DNA of 64,000 nucleotides from Mucilaginibacter xinganensis (lineage in GTDB: Bacteria > Bacteroidota > Bacteroidia > Sphingobacteriales > Sphingobacteriaceae): NCBI GenBank assembly GCA_026225055.1, contig JAMFSA010000069.1, positions 1 through 64,000 of the forward strand, in the 5' to 3' direction. The position numbers were made by a program, and so were the translations under genes. How positions within the stretch are numbered: the first letter of the stretch is position 1; each line of letters opens with the position of its first letter. The notes under the pieces are model-generated. The model worked only from the letters and a program-made list of their open reading frames with translations, had not been told where the DNA came from and made no database searches. This document shows positions 8,637-17,727 of this stretch, in pieces.

Positions 8637-10898
8637 CTATTCTTCTACCGGTATATTTATAAAGCTATCATTGTGCCATTCAATTTTTAAAGGTTCTGCT
8701 GCATCTTTAATGGTTTCGTCGCTAACATCCTTACCTGTACCATAGTTAACCTGTGCAAATGGATTTTTATTAACGTTTAATACAACCAGCAAACGATTGC
8801 CTTTACCTAACATTTTGCTCACCAGACGCGAACGGCTAAACGGAATGGTTTCCTTTGTGCCAGGCGTTAAAAACGCTCGCTTACTCATGTCGGTTGCATA
8901 ACTTGCCCTGCCTAAAAAGTATGATAGCTCAAAGTATTCGCCTTTAGCCGTTACTTCGTAAAGTACTACGCCAATATCTATATCCTTTTTGTTAATGGTA
9001 GCCTTAATTTCACCGCTAAACATTCCGTTTACAGCGGTCGGTTTATCAAACGGCTTACTGATAAAAAAATAACCGCTGCTATGATCAAGTTCTTTTTTTA
9101 TGATGGGATATGGATAGTAATCATTATTAGTACTGGTTTTGTGGTCGGCCAGGTCGACTTGCTGATCGAGCGCACTCTGCTTAACAGGTTTATCGGGTGT
9201 TAAACTATAATAATCGCCCTGTTTTACGTTGCTCAGGTATAGCTTTAACGTTTGGTTAGCCATTTTTTGCAGACTGGGCGCATGTTTCCATTCATTAGCA
9301 CCCATTACTTCATAATTCACTTTGTCTTTTAACAGGCCAGGTTTTTTGCCCCCCTTTAAGATATAATCAAGCCATTCAAAAGTTATATCACGGGTACTTA
9401 TTAAGGCAACAGGATCAACCCGGTAACCCCTTAGCATAGGCACCCCGCCGCGTTGCGCACCAAAATGGTCATAAGGGCCAATTATTAAATAGTCATTAGC
9501 ATTGGGGTTGTATTTTAAATGTTGCTGATAGTAGTGCATTGCAGAGATTTGCCCGTCATCATAATAACCGGTAAATGTTAGTACCGGTATATTGATAGCC
9601 GTATAATCATTTTGATAAGGCACCTGGTTTTGCCAATATTTATCATAATCCGGGTGTTTAAGCCAGCGCAGCAGCCATGGGTTAGGCGTGCCATCAACAC
9701 TGTCTATCTTTCGGTAAGCGGCCCCGCTTGCGTACCAGTTATCAGGCAGCGAGTTCCAGCGTTTTTGGTCATCATAGGTTTTATTGTCAAGGTATTTATT
9801 GTTTGTAGTATAAAATGCCCAGCCATAGTTTGCATTTATAAATACGTTATTCTCCATAGGCAGCCCCAACCCGGGAATAGCAGCTACATAAGGCACAATG
9901 GTTTTAAGCGCCGGGTGATGGTATTTTGCGGCTGCCCATTGTGTAAAGCCATTATAACTGCCGCCATACATCCCTATTTTACCGTTACACCAGCTTTGCC
10001 TGCTTATCCAGTCAATTACATCATTGGCATCCTTACCATCATTTTCAAACGGCACAATTTTGTCCGGGCTAAATGCTTTGCCACGGGTATAAGCCATAAT
10101 ACCTGTATAACCATATACAGATGGTTCCAAAACCCTGAGGTCTGCACTGTCGGCATAAATGGTATACTGCAGAATAACAGACTGTGGAACAGTAATACCC
10201 CTTAGCCTTACAACCACAGCCGAAATTGTTGCTCCATCTTTGGTTTTTATTAATACCTGCTGTATAATATACCGTCTGTTCTCATCATTCTTTATCAATT
10301 GTTTCGAAGGCTCTTCAATGTTTTGATAAAGCTGTAAAGTGTAAAAGCTTTTACATAGCTCAACAGCATCGTTTAAACCCAAGTTGTTGTTTTGTAATGC
10401 CTTAGTTAACGATCCTTTAAAATTGTTTTTTAAGTCATCAATTCCATTCCTTGTAATAAATGCGGTATAAATATGGTATGCTTCTTTGTTAGTTGTTCTA
10501 ATAAACAGGGTATTAAACAATGCTGCATAAAGTGTTTTAAAGGATGACTTTGAGCTGGTTTGGTTAAATTTTGCCTGTGTAAATAATTCATGCTGAACGT
10601 ATAACAGATGGGCAAACTTAGGGTCATCAGATTCGGAAATATTCCTTAAGGATTTGATGGATAGAATGGCATCTGCATACTTACCGGAAAGAATTTGAAG
10701 CCTGAAAAGATTATTCAGATAGGTTTTCCTATCGCCGGTATCTTTATATTTTGACAGGATATTGGCTGCCAGCAGCGGCATTTCCTTTGCTATTGTTATG
10801 CTGTCATTAACATTTAATTCGGGTAACGCTATTTGCTGTGCCCTGCAATTAAAGGCAGCAAAAAGCCATAGCAAAGCCATACAGATGTTTCTGTTCAT
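8637..10898 (-). CDS. Secreted CocE/NonD (S15-type) alpha/beta-hydrolase with N-terminal helical extension
   Basis: The 753-residue protein starts with a signal peptide (cleavage near C-R-A-Q, residue 20). About 180 mostly helical residues come before the hydrolase domain. The catalytic triad is readable: Ser314 in GMYGGSYNG, an Asp in GYYDDGQ (447 or 448) and His478 in GPYDHFGAQ. A C-terminal jelly-roll domain of the X-Pro dipeptidyl-peptidase type follows. Family members hydrolyse acyl or peptide bonds; the substrate is unknown. The start is 35 nt after the LytTR regulator gene on the same strand, so it is probably the third gene of that operon. A broken relative lies at 17728-19589. Confidence 0.85.
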   Translation of the reverse strand: MNRNICMALLWLFAAFNCRAQQIALPELNVNDSITIAKEMPLLAANILSKYKDTGDRKTYLNNLFRLQILSGKYADAILSIKSLRNISESDDPKFAHLLYVQHELFTQAKFNQTSSKSSFKTLYAALFNTLFIRTTNKEAYHIYTAFITRNGIDDLKNNFKGSLTKALQNNNLGLNDAVELCKSFYTLQLYQNIEEPSKQLIKNDENRRYIIQQVLIKTKDGATISAVVVRLRGITVPQSVILQYTIYADSADLRVLEPSVYGYTGIMAYTRGKAFSPDKIVPFENDGKDANDVIDWISRQSWCNGKIGMYGGSYNGFTQWAAAKYHHPALKTIVPYVAAIPGLGLPMENNVFINANYGWAFYTTNNKYLDNKTYDDQKRWNSLPDNWYASGAAYRKIDSVDGTPNPWLLRWLKHPDYDKYWQNQVPYQNDYTAINIPVLTFTGYYDDGQISAMHYYQQHLKYNPNANDYLIIGPYDHFGAQRGGVPMLRGYRVDPVALISTRDITFEWLDYILKGGKKPGLLKDKVNYEVMGANEWKHAPSLQKMANQTLKLYLSNVKQGDYYSLTPDKPVKQSALDQQVDLADHKTSTNNDYYPYPIIKKELDHSSGYFFISKPFDKPTAVNGMFSGEIKATINKKDIDIGVVLYEVTAKGEYFELSYFLGRASYATDMSKRAFLTPGTKETIPFSRSRLVSKMLGKGNRLLVVLNVNKNPFAQVNYGTGKDVSDETIKDAAEPLKIEWHNDSFINIPVEE

Positions 10899-10933
10899 GA
10901 TTTTTAGTTTTAATGTTTGTGGTGATGTTTACC

Positions 10934-11623
10934 TTATTCCAGATTTTTGAATTTTACAGATTGCCTTTCGGATGCTTCATAAGCCTGGCCTGTTTTCAGT
11001 GTTATTTTTAAACGCCCGTTAATAGCAGAATTAATTTTTTGAATGAATTGCCGGTTAATGATCTGCGCCCTGTTTATCCTGAAAAAGATGCTTTGATCCA
11101 ACTGCTTTTCCAATTGATTTAATGAGCTTTTGAGGAATACATTTTTATCATCGAAAAAGAGCCGCGCATAATTATCCATCGATTCAATTAAATAAACTTT
11201 GCTCCAGCTTATAAAGTGATACTGCTGCCTGTCCTTTACAAATATTTGCTTATCGGCAGTTAATGGGATGCTCTTTTTTGCCTGCGCTATCGCTTTTGCG
11301 AAACGTTCTTCGCGAATGGGTTTCATTAAATAATCCAGGGCGCTAACTTCAAATGCCTTAACAGCGTATTGATCATAAGCCGTGGTAAATATTACCCAGG
11401 GTACATGCTCAAGCAATTCCAGCAGTTCAAACCCGGATTTTTCCGGCATTTGAATATCAAGGAAGATCAGGTCTGGCCGGTTAAGCTCAATCAACTCTTT
11501 TGCTTCATCGGCATTTTTTGCTTCCGCAATAATTTCAAATTCAGGATAATCGGCAAGTAAGCGTTTTACTTCATCCCTTGCTGGGCGCTCATCATCTATA
11601 ATTATCACCTTTATAGTTTTCAT
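10934..11623 (-). CDS. LytTR-family response regulator
   Basis: The 229-residue protein has an N-terminal receiver domain with the acidic pair Asp10/Asp11, phospho-acceptor Asp56 in IFLDIQMP and the conserved Lys in YLMKP near 107. A LytTR DNA-binding domain covers about residues 135-229. It overlaps the upstream kinase gene by 4 nt (ATGA), a sign of translational coupling. LytTR regulators bind paired direct repeats. The likely nearest target is its own operon with the downstream hydrolase. Confidence 0.93.
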   Translation of the reverse strand: MKTIKVIIIDDERPARDEVKRLLADYPEFEIIAEAKNADEAKELIELNRPDLIFLDIQMPEKSGFELLELLEHVPWVIFTTAYDQYAVKAFEVSALDYLMKPIREERFAKAIAQAKKSIPLTADKQIFVKDRQQYHFISWSKVYLIESMDNYARLFFDDKNVFLKSSLNQLEKQLDQSIFFRINRAQIINRQFIQKINSAINGRLKITLKTGQAYEASERQSVKFKNLE

Positions 11624-12681
11624 ACAGCCGGGATGATTAGGGTTAATAAAACAGTTGTTTCGTTAGTGTTAATTATCTCGAATTTGGCGTTGTCTTTAAA
11701 ATGGAGTTGCAGGCGCTCGACAAGGTTTTTAAGGCCAAGTCCGTTGTGTTGTTCATCGGCTATAATTTTCCCCGGGTTTTGAACAGTAATACAAGTGAAA
11801 TTATTTTGCTTTTTAATATTTATACTGATGAGTCCGCCATTTTTTTGCTGGGCAATACCATGTTTTATCGCGTTTTCTACCAGGGTTTGGAGACAAAAGC
11901 GGGGGACTAAAACATTATCCAGTGCATTGTCCTCTTCGATATGGAATTGAAGCCTTTCTTCAAATCGCAATTTCTCTAATTCAAGGTAGTCATTTACCAG
12001 TGCAAGTTCATCTTTTAAGGCGATCATTTGGTTAACTTTACTATAAAGAGAGGTGCGCAGTAAATCTGAAAGCAGATCAATCGCCCTACGTGCTGATTTT
12101 GGATTGTCAATGATCAACGCCTTTACATTATTTAATGAGTTGAACAAAAAATGCGGATTAAGCTGGGCTGATAAATTATTGAGTTGTGCATCCCGCGTGA
12201 TCAATTCCAAACGTGCATTCTTTTTAGCGATATCGATCTCTCTTTGGGCATAATGATAAAGATGATAAGCCAGCAGCCAGATAGACATTAACCTGATACC
12301 TGCAACCAGCAAAACAGACCAGTTCTGTTGAAAAAACAATTCAAAAGGCAAGGTAAATCGAGGGTTAAACCAAACTCGAAAAAAATAGACCTTGATTGCG
12401 GTAACTATAGTGTAAGCAATTCCCATTACCAGCGTAGCCGGGATCAGCCTTTTCAGTAACGCATTCAGATCAAGGTTTTGCCAGTGATTAAGTAGAGCAA
12501 GGTTGCGGTACAAATGTGTAAGCAGGATATAAAGAACCACATCCGAAATAAATAATACAAACCCTAAGTAAAGCTTAAAACCATCTCCGGAAAAGCCGAT
12601 ATACCCCCAATATAAGGAAGCAACCGACCAGCCAATAAGCTGACATTTCCAATAAAGGGATATGGTTATTTTTTTCTTCAA
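11620..12681 (-). CDS. LytS/YehU-type sensor histidine kinase
   Basis: This 353-residue kinase has four transmembrane segments in its first 145 residues and no extracellular sensor domain. A short coiled stretch follows, then the His_kinase domain with phospho-acceptor His177 in LNPHFLFNSLNN. The ATP-binding region includes ENAIKHG and a G-box G-L-G-L-K-N. It is partnered by the overlapping LytTR regulator. The signal is probably membrane-borne because no periplasmic domain is seen. Confidence 0.93.
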   Translation of the reverse strand: MKKKITISLYWKCQLIGWSVASLYWGYIGFSGDGFKLYLGFVLFISDVVLYILLTHLYRNLALLNHWQNLDLNALLKRLIPATLVMGIAYTIVTAIKVYFFRVWFNPRFTLPFELFFQQNWSVLLVAGIRLMSIWLLAYHLYHYAQREIDIAKKNARLELITRDAQLNNLSAQLNPHFLFNSLNNVKALIIDNPKSARRAIDLLSDLLRTSLYSKVNQMIALKDELALVNDYLELEKLRFEERLQFHIEEDNALDNVLVPRFCLQTLVENAIKHGIAQQKNGGLISINIKKQNNFTCITVQNPGKIIADEQHNGLGLKNLVERLQLHFKDNAKFEIINTNETTVLLTLIIPAV

Positions 12682-13189
12682 TTTGTTTTGTTCTAATTAT
12701 TGATCAAATCAACAAAATCTTAAACAAACATTAAAGATAAAGTACAGGAACGGGGTATTTAGGGGATGAGCAACAAATCATTACACGTTTTAACAACCTC
12801 AGGCCAATAGAATTTCTTTTTAAACAATTTTTAAATAGTTCAAAATCTTCAATTGTTCTATTAAATGGTTCCAATTATGTCCACTTTGTGGAGAAATTAC
12901 TAATTATTCCTAATGCTTTTTAACTCAATTCAAGCGTTATCAACGTGGACGAATTTAGCCCCTGTAAGGTTACATTTCACAGGTATTTACACGACGTCGG
13001 AAACAGAATTCTAAGGTCTCTGTTAGTAAATATCTGGCGACAATTTGGACGATAAATGGATCGATATATTATTTTCCAGGTTTCTCACCGATGTCATCAA
13101 TATTCCTCTTATACCTTTCTCATGATCTAATTACATAGATCAGGTCAACATCAGAATGTCTTTGATTTTTTTCAAAGCGGTAAGTCTCG
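12682..13189. other. Intergenic region without a recognisable gene
   Basis: This AT-rich stretch upstream of the kinase gene has many stops in all frames. I see no terminator or clear promoter. Together with the adjoining permease relic it may be eroded former coding DNA. Confidence 0.6.
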
Positions 13190-13403
13190 GTGACATCGAA
13201 TTCATCAGGCCGGTATAGGGCATTATGCAACGCTTTAAAAAAGGTAACTGAATTTTCAAAACAATGAGCAGGTCGCCGATAGCGAATATTTACCAATTGA
13301 CAGTCGTGCGATAGACGAAGATCATCAGCTAATAATTCATTGCATGATGGCGATAGGTATCGCAATTCATAGTGCGATTAAACCAGAATAAAAAGTCGGC
13401 TTG
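13190..13403 (-). pseudogene. Relic of a MacB/FtsX-type ABC permease C-terminus
   Basis: From 13266 to 13403 the DNA is clearly alignable with 42240-42378, inside the intact permease gene at 42152-44524. Shared words include ATAGCGAATATTT and GACAGTCGTGCGATAG. Reverse-strand translation gives RTTVNW, a stop, then IFAIGDLLIV, where the intact gene has RTTVDWQIFAIAGVLIV. Weaker similarity runs on to about 13190. Stops and frameshifts exclude function. No ATP-binding partner is nearby. Confidence 0.7.
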
Positions 13404-13589
13404 TAGTAAAGTAATTAGTTAAACCATACCAAATCTCAATACTTTGCAGATTTTATTTAGCGAAAGTCAAAATCCGACTAAATTGCTCTATAGAAGGTCT
13501 ATTTCTTCATTTCCAGGGCATCGACTATCTATTATTAGGAACAAGCATTCCCGACCACTATTGAAAAATTTATTGAGCAGCTATTGCTT

Positions 13590-13910
13590 TTAAACTTCTC
13601 CGCATTCATAAAGATACATTTGAACGGCATCATTCCCGGGCGCTAAAATTTTCCTGTCTGTAGCACAAGCTTCACCTTCAGGGGTAGCGAAAGCGGTTTT
13701 GATGGCTTCCAAGCTATCGAAGTATAAAGTTGCGATCAAGTAAACATTCGAATGTCCCGTGGGAGAAAAGATCGTTTTTTCCATGCTTAGCTCATATTTC
13801 CTTAAGCCAGGCAATTTCTGTGCCAGCGGAACATGTATTTCAGTGTAATGTCTGTCAAACGCCGCCGTATCTTTCGGCGTATAATACATGACGATCATTT
13901 TTCCTTTCAT
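13590..13910 (-). CDS. EthD-family protein (copy 1)
   Basis: The 106-residue protein is a single dimeric alpha/beta-barrel (EthD) domain. It contains TPKDTAAFDRHYTEIHVPLA, PGLRKYEL and a C-terminal Q-M-Y-L-Y. EthD domains resemble antibiotic-biosynthesis monooxygenases; the founding member is needed for ethyl tert-butyl ether degradation, and most members have no defined reaction. The gene starts 19 nt after the HxlR gene on the same strand, so they probably form an operon. A close paralogue, about three quarters identical by eye, lies at 30394-30714. Confidence 0.85.
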   Translation of the reverse strand: MKGKMIVMYYTPKDTAAFDRHYTEIHVPLAQKLPGLRKYELSMEKTIFSPTGHSNVYLIATLYFDSLEAIKTAFATPEGEACATDRKILAPGNDAVQMYLYECGEV

Positions 13911-13929
13911 AGGATCTTGCTAACGTTAT

Positions 13930-14298
13930 TTATAAATCAATAATTTTCGATAAATTTTTATGTTTGCCGCCCCATGCGCTTAATTGCTTAAATATCGGCA
14001 GAAACTCCAATGCCATAGTGGTCAGTTCATATTCTACTCTCGGTGGGACTTCTGCATAGACGGTACGCTTAATCAAGCCATCCTGTTCCAATGCCCTCAA
14101 TTGTAAGGTAAGCATACGTTCGGTAATCAGTGGGAATATTTTTTTAAGCTCGTTAAATCTTAGTTTTCGGTCGCCTAACTTATCAATGATCAGAATCTTC
14201 CATCTGCCACCAATTTTGTTTACCGCATAAGTAAGATCACATTCGATCAGGAAATTCTCATTCAAGGTATACGTAGAATTTTTCTTTCTCTCAGCCAT
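13930..14298 (-). CDS. HxlR-family transcriptional regulator
   Basis: The 122-residue protein shows the HxlR winged helix: CDLTYAVNKIGGRWKILII, RFNELKKIFPLITERMLT and L-E-Q-D-G-L-I-K-R. Cys20 sits at the usual sensing-Cys position in E-C-D-L-T. HxlR proteins bind as dimers and often respond to electrophiles or quinones. It is divergent from an SDR gene and upstream of EthD. A 10-bp inverted repeat between the divergent genes is the likely operator. Confidence 0.92.
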   Translation of the reverse strand: MAERKKNSTYTLNENFLIECDLTYAVNKIGGRWKILIIDKLGDRKLRFNELKKIFPLITERMLTLQLRALEQDGLIKRTVYAEVPPRVEYELTTMALEFLPIFKQLSAWGGKHKNLSKIIDL

Positions 14299-14335
14299 TA
14301 CTTACATATTTGTTAGTACCCCACAATTGGTGGTA

Positions 14336-14364
14336 TAGCGTGCAAAAATACATGTTGCACGCTA
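14336..14364. promoter_or_regulatory. Inverted repeat, probable HxlR operator
   Basis: TAGCGTGCAA (14336-14345) and TTGCACGCTA (14355-14364) form a perfect 10-bp inverted repeat with a 9-bp spacer. It lies in the 97-bp gap between divergent hxlR-type and SDR genes. A weak -7-like element, TACCTTCG (14363-14370), overlaps its right arm, so binding would block SDR transcription (inference). Confidence 0.65.
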
Positions 14365-14395
14365 CCTTCGCAAAGTAATTAATCAACTACTACAA

Positions 14396-15148
14396 ATGGA
14401 TTTATATTTAAAAGGAAAAACAGCGGTAATTACCGGGGCCAGCCAGGGAATTGGCCGCGCAATCGCGAAAGAACTAGCATTGGAAGGTGTGAAAGTCTTG
14501 GCAGTTGCAAGAAATGAAGGTTTATTAAAAACGCTGAAAACAGAAATAGCAGATGCGGGCGGTATAGTGCCCGAGATTTTTCTGCAAAACTTAGTTGCAC
14601 CTGACGGGCCGCAGAATATTGCAAAAAGAGCGCTATCAGTGTTGGGGCGGATCGATATCCTAATAAATAACGCAGGCCGTAGTCAGGCAGTCGGTGTTAC
14701 AGGACCGGAAGAGCCCTGGATCGAATCTATGACACTGGATTTCGATCGCCACCGGCAATTGACGCAGGAGTTACTTCCCGGTTTAATAGCCCGTAAACAA
14801 GGTACTATTCTTAATATAACCAGTACCTATGAATTGCGTTCAATCAATGTTTCGACGATTGCCAAAGCGGCCATCGTGATGTGGTCAAAACAATTGGCTG
14901 GCCAGCTTGGACAATATGGAATTACCGTCAACTGCCTGCAGCCAGGTCTCATCGATACCGAAAACACCCGTCGCATTTTTACAGCGGATGAGCGCCAGGC
15001 CTACGCTGCAAACGAGATCCCGATGGGTCATTTCGGCGAGCCGGAGGATATGGCAGGCATGGCCACTTTTCTGGTGTCTTCCAGAGCGAAGTATATCACT
15101 GGAACAGTCGCTGTGGTGGACGGAGGCGGACGGCGTTACGCTTTTTGA
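14396..15148 (+). CDS. Short-chain dehydrogenase/reductase lacking the catalytic Tyr
   Basis: The 250-residue Rossmann protein has the cofactor motif TGASQGIG (13-20), NNAG (91-94), the catalytic-region Ser143 and the C-terminal G-T-V-A-V-V-D-G-G-G of classical SDRs. The active-site YxxxK is changed: Lys157 is present but residue 153, where Tyr is expected, is Ser (N-V-S-T-I-A-K). The protein may use another residue or be a non-classical member. It is divergent from HxlR and so probably induced with EthD, perhaps against a reactive small molecule (inference). Confidence 0.85.
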   Translation: MDLYLKGKTAVITGASQGIGRAIAKELALEGVKVLAVARNEGLLKTLKTEIADAGGIVPEIFLQNLVAPDGPQNIAKRALSVLGRIDILINNAGRSQAVGVTGPEEPWIESMTLDFDRHRQLTQELLPGLIARKQGTILNITSTYELRSINVSTIAKAAIVMWSKQLAGQLGQYGITVNCLQPGLIDTENTRRIFTADERQAYAANEIPMGHFGEPEDMAGMATFLVSSRAKYITGTVAVVDGGGRRYAF

Positions 15149-15394
15149 TGGATATAATTAACATATTAACTTTTTTGCCGAAATTTAACAACAATGAACC
15201 GCTATATATCACCAAAACGATTTACAATAAGAATGACTTTAATCCTTTCCGAATAACTATATATTAATAACTTGATGGGGACTTTTTAGAATTCCTCACA
15301 TACTTGTAACAGTGTTTAATACAAAAACGAGCTTTATTGATACATAGAACAGTTTTGAATATTTTGCTGATTAGTGTATATTAAAAGATGGACC

Positions 15395-15853
15395 TTATTC
15401 AACGCGGTAATATTTGTACGTGTTGTACACAATGGGAATCCCAAATATCACGCCAAGTTCAATCCACCCTACAAATACACCGGCAAGGTTAAATGGACCT
15501 GAGGGTAGAGCCGTAAGTTTTAAAATTAGCGCCATCGCCTGACTCACAAAAACAGCATATAGCATCCCAATAAGGTATTTATTAAAGGCCAGAAACTTCA
15601 GCTTTGGAAATACCAGAAAAAAAAAGAGCGTAAACGAGAATGCAATGAAATAGTGGGAAAATAAGCCCAGGAACGCCGCTGCCGTGCCGCCATTTAATGC
15701 CGCCGGCAAACCCAGCGCCCCGCCTGCAATATAATTGAACATTTTTTCGGGAAATTTTCCGGTTTTAATATAAACATTGATGAATGCTGAAATAATATCG
15801 GTGGTGCCCACGAATAGGCCTGTTAAAAGTACTGTTTTGAAGAACTTGTTCAT
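15395..15853 (-). CDS. Small integral membrane protein, possibly DUF1440-like
   Basis: The 152-residue product is very hydrophobic, with four predicted transmembrane segments at roughly residues 5-25, 60-80, 90-112 and 122-142. It has a glycine-rich loop (Y-I-A-G-G-A-L-G-L-P). The pattern resembles the DUF1440/YagU group of inner-membrane proteins, but I am not sure of the family. It stands alone, divergent from the sensor-like gene that follows. Confidence 0.6.
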   Translation of the reverse strand: MNKFFKTVLLTGLFVGTTDIISAFINVYIKTGKFPEKMFNYIAGGALGLPAALNGGTAAAFLGLFSHYFIAFSFTLFFFLVFPKLKFLAFNKYLIGMLYAVFVSQAMALILKLTALPSGPFNLAGVFVGWIELGVIFGIPIVYNTYKYYRVE

Positions 15854-15979
15854 TGTCGATAGTTTTTAAGTTTGAAGATTTTTATATTTGTGTTGATCGT
15901 CATAGTGTTATTTTCCTAAGCAAACTTAACCGGGTTAATGTCAAATTCAATGTTCAAAAGCCGTTCAATAAAATTCAAA

Positions 15980-17263
15980 ATGCAGGCAAAAGAGCAAGGG
16001 GAGCACTGGTTAGTGGGCCTTTGTATGACGGAGCTTTGCAAAGCCGCCGGTTTCGCTGATTCAAACCATCTGGTTCAGCGCGATCTGGTATTTTTGTGTG
16101 ATCGGATTGAATCCCAAACTGGTGTTATTATCAGCTTGTCAACCATCAAGCGGTTGTTAAACGGACAGTTTTCGCGATTGCCGCAAATTGCTACACTGGA
16201 CGCTATAGCCATAACGTCCGGATATCAAAACTGGCAGCAGTTTAAGAGCAGTAAAAACCTGGAAGTAAATCAAAACGTAAAGGCGAACAAAGAAAAGTCG
16301 GCACCTCGCGCGCCTAAACATGCCAGAGTTTTTAATATACGGATGTTTTTGTGGGCGATACCGATATTGTTAATTACAATGTGTCTTGGTGCTATGATAA
16401 TAACCAGGAAATCCGCGTTCGCCGTTAGCAAGGTCCGTTTCTCGGCTAGGAAGGTTACAGGTAATGATGTTCCGAATACGGTTGTTTTCAGTTATAATGT
16501 TGATTCAGTAGCAGCTGACAGTTTTTTTATCCAGCAATCATGGGACAAGAACCGGCGCGTAAGAGTATTCAAACACAACTATACGCTTACTGACATTTAT
16601 TATGAACCCGGCTATCATACTGCTAAATTGATTGCTAACGATAAAATCATTAAAACAGTGGAGGTTAGTATCCCCACGGACCGGTGGGTGTTTTATGCCA
16701 AAGAGGGCCTAACCAAAGGGCTGCCCCAATATATTGCAGCAGACGGCGTAAAGGCGCGGTCTTTAAAGCTGACGAAGGACGACCTGTTGAAGAGCAGGAT
16801 CGATATTCAAAAGGAAAATGCCTATGTTAACGCCTATTTCCCCTCGCAAATAACAAGCAGCAGCGATAATTTCGTTCTCAAGTTCCGGATAAAGGTTGAT
16901 GAATTGAAAAATGAACCCTGCCCTTTTTTGATGACCGAGGTTTTTTGCCAGCGGCAGCTGATGTATTTCACGAGTACTTTGAAGGGCTGCACCAGTGAAT
17001 TGCGTAGCCAGTTTGGGGAAAATAATTTAAACGGCAAAACCAATGATCTTTCAGCATTGGGGAGTGACGTAAGAACCTGGCAAAACGTGGAATTTAGTGT
17101 AAAAAACAAAAACGCAACTATCAGCATTAACGGCTCAAAAGTATTTTCGGCAAGTTATCAGCAATCCTGCGGACTAATAACCGGCATCGGATTTATATCC
17201 AACGGACTTTGCGAAGTAGATTCACTGCATATGAAAACAATTGAGGGGAAAGAAATATATTGA
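15980..17263 (+). CDS. Membrane protein with cytoplasmic N-terminal domain and extracytoplasmic PKD-like and LamG-like domains
   Basis: I take the start at 15980 (MQAKEQGEHW), giving 427 residues; an upstream ATG at 15938 is possible. Residues 1-90 are a soluble helical domain with L-S-T-I-K-R-L-L-N-G-Q, like a helix-turn-helix recognition helix. One transmembrane segment lies near 120-140. Outside follow a PKD-like beta-sandwich (about 155-245) and a LamG/concanavalin-like sandwich (about 280-425). This suggests a one-component transmembrane sensor, as in ToxR-type regulators (inference). I do not know its ligand. It stands alone. Confidence 0.7.
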   Translation: MQAKEQGEHWLVGLCMTELCKAAGFADSNHLVQRDLVFLCDRIESQTGVIISLSTIKRLLNGQFSRLPQIATLDAIAITSGYQNWQQFKSSKNLEVNQNVKANKEKSAPRAPKHARVFNIRMFLWAIPILLITMCLGAMIITRKSAFAVSKVRFSARKVTGNDVPNTVVFSYNVDSVAADSFFIQQSWDKNRRVRVFKHNYTLTDIYYEPGYHTAKLIANDKIIKTVEVSIPTDRWVFYAKEGLTKGLPQYIAADGVKARSLKLTKDDLLKSRIDIQKENAYVNAYFPSQITSSSDNFVLKFRIKVDELKNEPCPFLMTEVFCQRQLMYFTSTLKGCTSELRSQFGENNLNGKTNDLSALGSDVRTWQNVEFSVKNKNATISINGSKVFSASYQQSCGLITGIGFISNGLCEVDSLHMKTIEGKEIY

Positions 17264-17727
17264 ATGAGATTGCAGAATCGCTTTGTAACTAAACCAAGCT
17301 GCCATAATATTTGTACACCTGAATATGCATTAGGTGTGCTCGGCCGACTAAAAAATGCTTTGGATTGGCTCGTGTCAATAGTTCGCTGGTTGTAAACCGG
17401 TAGCATTAATAACTGCTTCATCTATTGGCACTCATGCTCCTACTTCTCTATTGCTTGCGCTTAGTGCAATGTCAGTAAATATTATGAAGAATCACGCCTA
17501 CTGATTCCGTTTACACGTGCTAAAATAGACACCGAAGCAAATATTACAGATGAGTTAACAAGAAAAGCCTGGAAAAGGCCTTTAATAAATTAATCGAATA
17601 AATAGACTTGCTGATATTGCTACTTCCCTGAACCGCACTTTGTGACTATGCCTCTTCTTTTATAAGTTTATGACTTCGTTTCCAAATCCGGCTTTAATAT
17701 TTTGTCGATTTAAAAATGAAACTAGTC
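17264..17727. other. Intergenic region without a recognisable gene
   Basis: Convergent gap between the sensor-like gene and the broken CocE gene. All frames are interrupted. A short GC-containing repeat AAAGCC-GGCCTTT near 17563-17582 could form a hairpin but has no T run. Confidence 0.6.

Noticed and set aside
9612..10205. Long open frame of 197 codons on the forward strand
   Set aside because: It lies wholly antisense to the CocE-type hydrolase gene, whose frame shows clear family motifs. The antisense translation has no recognisable domain.
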